Assembly: GCA_022059125.1 (NCBI GenBank)
Contig: JAEUWY010000013.1
Span: 248,001-312,000 of the forward strand
Length of the DNA stretch: 64,000 nt
Direction: 5' to 3'
Source of the DNA: Corynespora cassiicola
Lineage: Eukaryota; Ascomycota; Dothideomycetes; Pleosporales; Corynesporascaceae
Position numbers and translations under genes: made by a program. This document shows, one piece after another, positions 35,245 through 45,270 of the stretch. How positions within the stretch are numbered: the first letter of the stretch is position 1; each line of letters begins with the position of its first letter. A model generated the notes under the pieces. The model had not been told where the DNA came from. It did not search any database and worked only from the letters and a program-made list of their open reading frames with translations.

Positions 35245-36090
35245 TCATACCGTGCTTTTGGTTTGGGGTAGATCGAACGAGTAGTCTTGCACCTGATAAG
35301 GTACTCTTCCCTCTTGCACCGCTCTCGCCGCAGTAAGCTCCCTTCCCCACACCTGGACTCCATATTCGAACTCATTTTCCAACAACTTGATTTCTGCGTC
35401 TTCGGAGCGAGTTTCAGAACATTTTTTCTTATTGAACTTGGCCCACGCCTTCTTCGAAAATGGCTTACACTTAGCCAGGCGATCACTTCTGCGTTGGCAA
35501 ACCCTGGAGATTCCAGTATCGAACGTTTCCTTGAGCTCATCGAGTTTAGATTGGGCTTGATCGAGGTTGAGGCAAGCCTGTTGATAAGCAAAGAAGGTAT
35601 GGTCAAACAGCAGATGGACTGGATAGTACCACCCCTCGAGGCCTTGAGGATTCATAGTGTGATCCTCGTTAGTCCACATCCTCGCTTGCAAATCCGGGTG
35701 AGGAATCGGATCCGTGTTGTCGTGGACCGAGCCTACGCAGGTGAGCGGGCCAGCGTCATTAAAAGATGAGGACAGCTCATTGCGCATTGGCTCCTGCGGA
35801 GGTACGAAGCACTTGGCTTCGGCGTTCAGCGAAGATCGAGGGGTGTCCTCGGACTCGTTCTCGCGGTCCTCCCCTTCCTTCTTGTCTCCCCCGCTATCCA
35901 CATCCGCCCGTTTTTTAGTCATCATATCGATGATGCTTTCAAGGCTATCATGACTGTCATGACGTTTATGACGGTAGATGAATTTTTCCGAAGCGTTGCG
36001 GTCACTGACGGTGGCGGAGATCATGGCCGTGTCAACGATGGCCGTGTCGATGAGGGCGGTTCCGGACTGAGAACTACGACTGCTGTCCAT
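35245..36090 (-). CDS. Hypothetical fungal protein (281 aa)
   Basis: Intronless frame from ATG 36090. The N-terminal ~110 residues are Ser/Asp/Glu-rich and probably disordered (DSGGDKKEGEDRENESEDTP). The middle contains GWYYPVHLLFDHTFFAYQQA. The C-terminal part is helical and likely coiled (LDQAQSKLDELKETFDTG, ETRSEDAEIKLLENEFEYG), with a basic stretch FSKKAWAKFNKKK. I do not recognise a family. The second half is compatible with a coiled-coil scaffold; no catalytic motif is visible. Confidence 0.55.
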   Translation of the reverse strand: MDSSRSSQSGTALIDTAIVDTAMISATVSDRNASEKFIYRHKRHDSHDSLESIIDMMTKKRADVDSGGDKKEGEDRENESEDTPRSSLNAEAKCFVPPQEPMRNELSSSFNDAGPLTCVGSVHDNTDPIPHPDLQARMWTNEDHTMNPQGLEGWYYPVHLLFDHTFFAYQQACLNLDQAQSKLDELKETFDTGISRVCQRRSDRLAKCKPFSKKAWAKFNKKKCSETRSEDAEIKLLENEFEYGVQVWGRELTAARAVQEGRVPYQVQDYSFDLPQTKSTV

Positions 36091-36780
36091 TTCGACTATT
36101 ATGCATGAGTATAGGTTTCGGAGATGTTTCTCTTTTAGTAATCCACATTACTGACCAGTGTAACTGGATTGTATACCCCCCTCCAAGAAAACTGTACGAC
36201 CGAATAAAGATCAAACGAAAACTCTCCCACTCTGCGCTTTGGGGAGCGTATAAACCAGAAGGTGCGTCGAAAGAAGAGTCGAGCGAAGCGTCGGAAGAGT
36301 GTATGTCATACGGTAGGAGAGGCCTGGTAGTGTAATCTACCTACCTAGGTAGGTATATACCTGGAAAACGGGAAGGGGCTGGAACAGAACTGATGTCAAT
36401 CAGCCTAATGATGAGAAAAAAGAGAGCGGGAGAGAGAAAACGTGTGAGATGATATATAGGGTATCTTTTTTTTTTGGAAAATCATGTGTGCGTGTCCTCG
36501 GTACAATACCTCTAGTCCATGTGTTTCTCATCCCTCAACATCCCAATCATCATTAAGTAGTTGGCTGCTTAGGCAAGTACGATTGGTAGCCGGCAACATC
36601 AAGCGGTGGGAATAACGAATAGGTTAACAATATTTGATTGCCATGGATATCGTATGAATAACGAGGGTATAGTATCCAAGCGCAGGCCTCCCTAACCAAT
36701 CATAAGTCATAAGTCATAACGGGTCGCGCCTTCCGTCTAGGAGCAGATTCCCCAACAACCCCCCACTCAACACCCAGCAC
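36091..36780. other. Intergenic region with a perfect palindrome
   Basis: 690 bp. Contains the 18-nt perfect palindrome TACCTACCTAGGTAGGTA at 36338-36355 and a T-run near 36466-36475. It holds the promoter of the 281-aa gene on one side and the 3' end of the GH15 gene on the other. Confidence 0.5.
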
Positions 36781-38447
36781 TCAATCCTTCTCCTCCCCTC
36801 TCGCCCACACAGCCTTCAAAAATGCCCCATAACTCCACGTCAGATCTCTCGCTCCGCGCATGTAGCCGGTGACGCCATCAAACTGCTCGCTCATCCGTCC
36901 CTCGCCATCGACGTGCGTCTTGACAACGTCCAAGAACTCGTCTCCAGCAATCCTCAAACGGTCGACAATACTCTGGAATATCGCGTCCGAAGGCCCATAC
37001 TCGGCCTCCGACTCGAGCTCGAGGGATGAGTCAGCGAGCAAGGCGGCGTAGAAGGGATGCGAGCGGGGAGTGATGGTAAGGCGGGCCGAGGTTGAGATGT
37101 GCGATGCGGTACGGTAAAGGATTTCGGCAGCGGAGGAAGTGCAAAGGAACCAAGGGTTGCCGCCTCCCGGTGCGGTACCGGTGCCGGTGTAAATGTCCTC
37201 AGGGTAGCGTCCTATGCCTGTGCCTGAGAAAGGTGTGCGAGCTTGGACATTTTCGCCCTCGTCCTGGTCCAGATCTTCATCCTCATCGACAACGATGGGC
37301 TTGCTGTTGATTGGGAAACGGCTGCGCTGATCGTTTGCCAATGCAAGAAGTGTGACTAGAATCTCGTCGCTCCATGGCGGAAACACTGGGTCGAGGTTCG
37401 ACGTCTCGGAAGGCAAGGCATGAAGCGAGCCCAACAAAATTCCACAGTCGAGCCCCGAGCGTGGCGAGTCCATGGTCTCGATGAGATGACCCTTCTCCTC
37501 GTCCCAGAACATCTGCAAAAAGTCCTCCAGGTACGCCGCCTGCTCCGAGTACCACGCTGCAGCCCCCAGGTCGTCGAATGCGTGCGCCAGGTCTGCACCT
37601 TCTCTCAGTGCCTTGAGCTGTACCATGGCAGTGAAGAAATGCAAGCCCTGGACCTCCTCCCACAAGTCAAAGCCGCCCTGCGTCCATACATGCGAGACAT
37701 ACTCTAGGTCAGCTTTGATGATGCTATTCGCAGGCATTTCAGCCTGGTAGAATGGCTTGAACCAATCCTCACCCATCTCCGTGTCCCAGAGTGCAGGGTG
37801 CGAGGCGTTGTATGCACGGAGGTACGACATGAGCGTAATGGCGCGGAGAGCGGGCCCGTCCCTTTGCGGTCGCCCCCACGACCCAGTGAAGGGCGAACCG
37901 TCTACTTCAAATTTGGGCTCGCCGAGGCCGGCCAGATCAGAAAAGGAACCGGAAGGGTTATTGGTGTGTTGGATCCCGGCCTGCAGTTGGGCATACGCAT
38001 CCAGGATTGTCGCCAATTGTGAGGCGCGCTCTGAAGACGGGTCGGCCTTGTAGAGATCGACCAATGTCTGGGTGGTGATGGCCGCATCGCGGACCCCTAG
38101 TACCCAAATCAGGAACGATTTCAACAAACGCTAACAAACATGTTTGACTCACACTGGAAAAAGTAGTCTGGCATGCTAGTGCTGGGACTCGCAAGCACTG
38201 TCCCATCAACGACGCCATTGCCCTGTGTGTTCTTCCCACCCGGTGCCACATTATCGAGCAACCTCTCCAACGCAATCGTCTCCTCCCGCTCGATCCATGC
38301 ATCCAACGAGTCCAAAAGCGGCCGCTGGGTCTGTAGCTTTCCGGCGCCGCTCAGGAAATGTGGAAGCAGGGCCAACGGCGGTATTGACAGTGCAAAGGCA
38401 TACAGGACCACGTATGCGACCAACACGAACGGCACGAGTAACGTCAT
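36781..38447 (-). CDS. GH15 glucoamylase-like enzyme
   Basis: Two exons, 38447-38153 and 38096-36781, across a 56-nt intron (GTGAGT..CTAG, phase 1), give 536 aa. The join rebuilds the conserved DYFFQWVRDAAITTQ substrate-binding segment. GH15 enzymes release glucose from non-reducing ends of alpha-glucans. Catalytic acid is probably Glu245 in FDLWEEVQG and base Glu502 in MSEQFDG, by comparison with the known Aspergillus enzyme; RDLTWSYGAFLKA at the C-terminus is also typical. The start at 38447 gives a hydrophobic N-terminus (LLVPFVLVAYVVLYAFAL), a signal peptide or anchor. There is no C-terminal starch-binding domain: the protein ends right after the catalytic domain. An internal acidic insert (VVDEDEDLDQDEGEN, about residues 335-350) is unusual. 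Confidence 0.9.
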
Positions 38448-40012
38448 GGCTGGCAGCGTCTGAAAGTGAAGTGTACAAAGCCAGAACCTCGACTCGGAAT
38501 CCGGGCAGTCAAGCAAGCTGATTTGAAGCGTCACGCGAGCGCAGGGGACATGTGGAGAGTCAGAGGGAAGTGGGTATAAAAGGCCCGGGGGCGTAACCAG
38601 AAACAAAGCGGTGTGTATATAGGGCTCCGGGGAAAAGGCCAAACAGAAAATAAAACAGGACCAAGAAAGTATAATGCGTTCTAGAAGCTCGTTCGTAGGG
38701 TAGGGTCCGCTCGATCGTCACCGAAAAGTAAGTCTGAAGGCAAAAAAAATAATGATGCGACGACGTCAAACGTAAGTATCCCACGCGCACGAGGGAAACC
38801 ACGGCCCCCGGCTCGCCCCGGCCACCTCATCATCACCGCCCATCTGACGCTCCCAGGATCCGAGCCATGTGCTCCCTCTGGCGCGCCTCGCCGGCCCAAT
38901 TCGCCCACGCCGCCCACGCGGGCCCCCCGTCTCACCAGTCGGAGGCGCAGCGCCCCGGCGAAGAGGCAGAAGTGACGTTGGCGGGTGATGCTGCGAAATC
39001 TGCTCGCGAACCCGCGACCCAGCCAGCGCGGTCCACGCGACCGTCACGCGAGGCTCGACGGCACCAATCGGAGGCCGCCACTAGGCCGCGCATGGCATGG
39101 CGGGTGCGCTGGTCCACACGCCGCGCAGCGTCATTCGGGAGATCCGGGGAAGGGGAGGCCATGCAGGAACGCCGTGTTCCAAGGTTTGTGCGGGTTTTTT
39201 TTTCTTCCTTCCTCTGCGTGAGCCGTGGGCTGGGTTCTGGTGATCGCGTGAGGGTTGGGCCGAGGGTGTTGGGTGGGCACGTGGCGGGCTGTTGGCTGGT
39301 GACGGGCATATGAAAGAGAAGGGAGCAGGCTTGTGATTGTGACGACGACGCGGCGATGCGAGAAATGAAGAGCTGCGTACGTGTATATTGCTTTGATAGA
39401 CATTAAGTTCGTGCGTGCATATCGTACAGGTCGATGGATGGGCAGAGCAGTAAGAGGGTCGGTAGGTACCTCGGCAAAGGGTCCCCTCGCTCGTAACAAT
39501 AACTAGGACAGCGGAAAAGCCCGCTCGAAAAGTGGCCTTCCGAAGGGACAGAAGAGGCGGATAAAGGAAAAGGAAACTAATATAGGGAGCGCGAACCGCC
39601 CAAAACGCCGGCAGTTCGCGCGCGTTTCCCTAAGATGGATATCTCGAGAGAAGGGAAGAACTCGCACAAGATCAACGACGACGATGAGGCAAGCCAGCCT
39701 GCTGGGAAAAAGCAAAGGCATGGCACTGGAGCAAAGCGACCGCCAGATATGCAGATGAGTGAGATGCGAAAACGCCCATGAGACCGGGAGAGAGGTGGAA
39801 ACATCAACAGAGAAGCGAAAATGAGAAAACGAAAAGAAACAAGATAACTAAAACACATGGGACGAAAGAAAAGCGCACGGAGTGAGAAACGCAAGACAGA
39901 GAGGACGAAAAAAAACATAGTCAGACAGCCGCTCCCCGCAGAAAAATGCCCTGCAAAAAAAAAAAAACGACAACGACAACGACGACATGGCAAGCAAGCG
40001 TCCTCTTTCCCC
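38448..40012. other. 1.6-kb GC-rich intergenic region
   Basis: Lies upstream of the GH15 gene and downstream of the Yvc1 gene. Many overlapping frames on both strands (38.7-39.5 kb) are Arg/Ala/Pro-rich, as expected from GC-rich non-coding DNA. A GGTATAAAAGG element at 38573-38583 points along the plus strand, away from the GH15 gene. No RNA gene seen. Confidence 0.35.
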
Positions 40013-43000
40013 TCACACACTCGACCCCATCCTCTCCTCACCATAGTCTTTCTTAGAGCCCTTCTTCTTCCCCTTCCCCTTCTTCTTCGCCACCATCTCG
40101 GGCGGCGGACTCGTCGTCCCCCTACTTCCCCCCTGCACCGTAGCCCCATCCTCACTCCCCTTCTTCAACCCTTTAACCTCCTTGAGCACATCCCTAAACC
40201 CCTCCTCCAGGGTCGTCATCCTTGCCAGCATAATCCTACTCATGCGATTTGACTCCTCATCACTCGTAGTCTTGCGCGCGCGCGCCGCCATCTCGAGCTG
40301 CGTGGTAAAGGACGCGGGCAGCGCATTGAGGGCGCCGAAGTCGGGGGCGTGGCGGTTGTCGCCGAGGTCAGAGGCGAGGTCCAGGGCCATGGCGTTGAAC
40401 GAAGGGTCGCGGCGGCGGTTGTCGAGGGCGAGGAAGTTTGCAAAGTTGGGGCCTTCGCGGCTGAGGCCGCGGGGGGGCATGATGGGGCGGGGGCGCGTTG
40501 AGGGGACTTGGACCGAGGTGGTGGGGCGCTTGGGGGTGCGGTGGCCGTCGTTGGGGAAGCGGCCGGGCGTGGCGGTGCCGCTGCGGGTTGCCGTACGGGG
40601 AGGGCGCTCGGGGGAGGAGGGGCGAGAGTGGTCTTCGGCGGAGGCCTTGGAGGGGCTGAAGAGTACCGTGTTGGTGGAGAGGTTGCGGTTGTGGGTGGGC
40701 TTCTGGCGGGCGTGCCGCTTGTTCGGGGACAGGTCAGAAGCCTGGTGGAAGCCCGAGGACGATGCTGAGCTACCCATCGCCGGTGTACGTGCAGGTGTAC
40801 GTGCCGGCGTGCGGGCGGGCGTGCGCGCAGGAGTCTTTGGTCTGACCGTCATGGGCGTACGGAAGAACTCGTCCTCTGACGTCTCATATCCGATAGGTCG
40901 ATTTTCCTTGACTGCAGGCGGTGGATCTCTAGTAGGAACGCGGCCGATCGTGCCTTGGTCATCTTCATCGTTTGTCAGGAGCTCATCATCTCCATCGGCA
41001 TCGGTTTGCTGAGGCTGCTCAACGTCCATGGCATCAGGCTCATTCTCTTCCATGATGGGTTGCTCGAAGGGGTTGATAACACCGTCATCCGGATCCGAAG
41101 CTGCCGTCCTGGTAGTTGCAAGCGGATGCTTGCGCCGGTACTGCTGAGTATGGGTGGCTGTCTTTGAACGTCGCAACTGGGGCCTGTTCCGGGCCTCCAG
41201 ACGGTCGAGAACTGATCTGTTATCTTCTTGCGGCGGAAACGCGTCTCCTTCGTTGCTCATTGCTTTCATCCAATCTGTGACCACGTTGCTCGAGTTTCTC
41301 CTGCCGGGGGGTGGCATTGAGGGCGACTGAATGCTCGGGTCGCGGAATGGTCGTCGGAAAACCTCCTCCAAAGCGCGATCTTTGTGGAACGTCGTAATGG
41401 ACGGCTCGCGTAGACGAGTGCCGGGGCTGAACAGGTCCCCTCCACGTATGCTAAATGCAGGTACCACAGTCTTTGACTTGGAGCGACCACGCTGTTCCAC
41501 CAGATCAGTGGGGGCGTAAGCGAGGTTGGAGAGAAGCAGGCGCTCGTAAGAGAAAATGGTAAAGAGGATGGGTATGTGGCTAATCTTGATGATGAGGCGA
41601 TTCATCCTGATGAACTTCTTGAAGGGCATGACGTATTTCAAGGGAATCAGCAGCCAGCCGATGATGTTCGTCGGGGGGATATACGAGAACAAGGCATCGG
41701 ACTTGACCATGGATATGGTGTTCACGGCGAAGAGGAACTGATGCTCTTCATTTGCATTTTGCACAACAGCCATGAACGAATTGGTCAGGACAGTGACCAA
41801 GATCGTGACGATCAGGAAGTGACAAATGAAGAGGAAGAGCGCCAAGAGGGTCTTGCCCAAGGGGTTGTAATCAGACCAAATCTCCCAGGCCGCTGGGGTG
41901 AATCCCATGAGCAGCTGAAACAGGGCATAGGCAGCCTCGGATGGGCCAAGGTCCTTCTTGAAGGCCAAAGTGAAGGCAACAAAGAAGCCACTACAACTGA
42001 TGATGATCAGTACCAAAATGGCCATGAGGTCCATGGCCATCATGCGAAAGGCGATTAGCAGCTGCGAAAAGTACCGGTAGTGGTCAAGGGCGGAGAATAG
42101 GCGCGGGAAAAGCAGGACAGCTGTCGAGCCCAATACATCGTAGGCCATGTTGGCAACATAGTGTCTACTCACGTCAGGCATGAGGATGCCATAAAGGCGC
42201 AGCACGTAGTAGACAAGGAACATCAGCAGGATGCCAAGATCAAAGGCGTTCCAGAAACTCATGATATAGAGTCCGAAGCCTTGTTCCGAGAAGCCCACTA
42301 TCTCATCCAGCATGTACCCGGCGCTCCAGAACCAGAACAGGACCTCGAGCGCAGTGATGTCGACCGACTTCTCAGCGAGCACAGCCAGGAACAGGCCAAG
42401 CATAAGTCCAAAGGAGAGCATTGAGAACAGATTCCGGTAGCGCGGGACACGTAGGCGAGACAGCTTGAAGAGCGAAGCATCATGGGGATCGTACAGGGTC
42501 ACGGTGCGCCTCATGATGGCAGCATTCTGGGATTGGGATCGCGAGTGGTTCTTTACTGGCTTGGTAGGCGACAGGCGGCGGGAAGGGCCTCTCCCAGGAG
42601 ATATGTCGTCAAAGGTATTGTATTGGCGGCCCAGAGGAGACTGCGGCTTGCGGTGGAGGCTATCGGCGACGGAGTGGAAAACGATGGTGCCGGCCCAGAT
42701 GGCCTCCAACTGCTGGACGACCAGGGGGTGGGCGAGGAACTTCTTGGCCTGGGCGCGAATGGCGATTTCGACGGTCGAGATGCGCGCATTCCGCGGAGTC
42801 TGGCGCGACCAAGTCCCCCCTGGCGTTGTGGTCCCTGCGACGGGCAAGGCCAGGCCCTGGAGCGGATCGAAGTCGTAGGACAGAGCATCGATCAGCTCCC
42901 TGGTCGAAAACTCCTTGAGCAGGCGCATGGCCAGCAGCTCGCAGATGAGGGCGCGCGACTTGCTGACGCCGACATTGCCCGGGTTTGCCTCGCCCTCCTT

Positions 43001-43485
43001 CCTGAATTGTAGGCAGTTCGCGAGCAGGCAGTAAAGCGCTCCGCGGGAGAAGTGGTCGGCGAGGATCTGCTGCTGGATGGGTTTGACGAGGAATTGCGAC
43101 ACCTGGGGGGAGCGCAGTTGGTCCCACGAGAGGGTGGTCTCACAACGCTGGATAACGACTATGCGGATGGCGTGGGTGGTGCTGTAGATTGGTATGCGAT
43201 CTGGAGATATCGTGTTAGCCAAGCCAGGGTAAATAAACATCAGACTCTGCGCGCACCTAGCACCTCGGAGGAGAAGACGGGCAACAGGGGTCCGTCGCGG
43301 CGGGCGTCGTCTTCGTCGTCCTCGTCCTCGCCATCGTACTGGGCCACATCCTCGTGGTAGTCGTCGCGCTCGGATGCGCTGTGCTCGTCGGCCGTGTGGC
43401 GGGAGCGGTACTTTGTGAGGGCGGCGAGCAGAGGCGTGGTCTCGGAGCGGCCGTCTTTGCGCGGTCGCAGCAGTGACCCGAACAT
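40013..43485 (-). CDS. yvc1: Vacuolar TRP-type calcium channel Yvc1
   Basis: Two exons, 43485-43257 and 43200-40013, with a 56-nt intron (GTGCGC..CCAG, phase 1), give 1138 aa. Yvc1 is the fungal TRP channel that releases Ca2+ from the vacuole. The N-terminal part is acidic, then a conserved cytosolic domain (FSRGALYCLLANCLQFR, CELLAMRLLKEFSTRELI). Six or more transmembrane segments lie around residues 350-600 (for example LFSMLSFGLMLGLFLAVLAE and FWNAFDLGILLMFLVYYVL). The pore helix is FQLLMGFTPAAWEIW and the last segment LFICHFLIVTILVTVLTNSF. The long C-tail is disordered, contains four-to-five TPAR repeats and ends in a Lys-rich stretch. A longer upstream reading in the exon-2 frame is not used, because the spliced start restores the conserved IPIYSTTHAIRI segment. 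Confidence 0.9.
40779..40838 (-). repeat. 12-bp coding minisatellite (TPAR repeats)
   Basis: Tandem 12-nt units within the Yvc1 gene encode Thr-Pro-Ala-Arg four times plus a partial fifth. Synonymous differences between units show it is not a very recent expansion. It sits in the disordered C-tail, so copy-number change would be tolerated. Confidence 0.75.
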
Positions 43486-45270
43486 GGAATCCGGTGCTCT
43501 TCTCAGTGCTGCTCGGAGACGGGCTCAAATGCGACCTCGTGCGGCGTTGGGGCGAGACGCAGGATGAGAAGGGGGAGAGAGGGAGAGGAGAGGGGAGGAG
43601 AGGAGTCGCAGGAGTCGAGGCGTCGGTGCCGCAGATAACCCAGGACGAGATTGGAGTGACGGGCTAGAAGAACGGACCCCTACCACTTTTTAATGCGCTA
43701 CAGCTGCTACACCGCTTCCCCCCCCCCCCATGCTGTGCGCGATGCGTAGGCTGAGGGTGTGGTGATCATGAGGATAGTTCTCTTATCACTTTGCAATGGC
43801 GGGGGACGTCGTTATGGTGGCAGTGATCCAATGGCAGGGCGGCCCCAATACACAGGCACATTGGCGAGGCGCCCTAGCTGCAGCGGGCCTGCAGATGTAC
43901 AACAGGGAATCCTGCTTTGGCGCGAGAATGCCATGTCGCGGATTGGGGAGATGGGCAAGGCGTTGACGACATGAGCTACACGGCCATACACGGCGACACA
44001 GTCTCGCCGACCGTGTATGCTGCTGCTCGCGTTCAGTCGCGCGCCGCACATCGCCCGTCTTCACATGCAAGACATTCCGGGATGGTGTGGGACCCTCCCT
44101 CCCTTCGAACCCCCCGCCTCAGCTGCTTTCATACAAAAGGCCCGGCTCAGCAAAAGCCAGACCACCGCCCGTCCCCCCATCCTCCGTCCTCCCCCTCCCG
44201 CTCCAGCCAGCACCATGCCGAAGCGGGCGCGACTGCTGCAGCCTCGGAAAGCCGTCTGGCGCGCGGGGGCTCGAGGACTGTGGCACAGGGCCGCCGCCAT
44301 GCTGCACCAGCAGCGCGCCATGTAGGGACTTGACTAGCCTGCTCGAGCGCGAGTGCGACCGAAAGCTTGAGTCTGGCCATTGGCAGTTACTTTTTGCAAA
44401 TTTGCGCTGTAAGAGCCGGGAGACGCAGAGATAGCCGCATCGTCGGCCTGGCCCTGTGGTCGTGTGGCGCTGAGGGGGTGTCAGACTGCATCTGTATCCC
44501 GCATGGGGAGTAGGGTCCCGTCCCGTTGAGGAGGCAGCCCTGCAGCAAAAAAAAACCTTCGCCTGGGCAATACGGCGGTCCAAGTCGGTCTCGTCCCTCC
44601 CAGCAGCTATATTTGCCGCCGAGGGAGCCGGGCGTGGCCCAGTTGCGGCATTGCGATTGCGACAGGCAGCATCGAGGCCGAAAAATTTGACGTCGTCGAG
44701 GGCTCACTGCATCGATCGAAGGCGGTCAAGAGTGCGGCGACGATCACGCAGGGCCGGCGTCATTGGCCGCCCAGCAGCCATGCCATTGGGCAGGTATGAC
44801 GAGGGGCAGCGCGACGCGACGCTGTGCAGAATTTCACCACACGTCGCTCGAGGGCGGCTCCAAAATTCCAAAATTCCAGAAAGTCGCAAAGTCAAAGTCA
44901 GCGACTGCAGCACGTTGGCGTCGTACACCTACCTAGCTACCTCGCCATCATTCACCCTGCGCGCCCTCGCAGCGCCTCGCTCCTTCCTTTTGCCCCCTCC
45001 TCCCCCAACGCGCACCTGCCCCGATCGCGACCGCACCTTCCCTCCAGCTCCCGTGATCTCACCTCACCTCCGTCCCCCTCGGTCCCTCCATCCCACCTCG
45101 CGCGCTCGGGCCAGGCCCCCTCCAAACTTTTTAGCGCGGGGCGCTAGCTCGTGAATTTTCAGGTGCTGCTGAAACTTTTTCGGCCCTCACACTTCCTCTT
45201 CTCTTTTCTCCTGCAATTGTCTGGCAGACTCGAAATTGGAGTGCTCGAGCTGTCTCCCTCCACCTCCACC
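43486..45270. promoter_or_regulatory. Shared 1.8-kb upstream region yvc1 / CPSase-ATCase
   Basis: Lies between divergent starts. A long C homopolymer is at about 43718-43730. From about 44930 to 45130 the plus strand is strongly pyrimidine-rich, typical of well-expressed fungal promoters. The last 120 nt before ATG 45271 are open in frame with the CPSase gene but begin with no ATG, so I treat them as leader. Numerous GC-rich frames at 43.8-45.1 kb are not supported. Confidence 0.5.

Noticed and set aside
38867..39499. Several GC-rich frames on both strands upstream of the GH15 gene
   Set aside because: Arg/Ala/Pro-rich composition, mutually overlapping, no splice continuity or motif.
43917..45154. 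Frames in the yvc1/CPSase upstream region
   Set aside because: Low-complexity Arg/Ser/Pro composition expected from pyrimidine-rich promoter DNA; no family resemblance.
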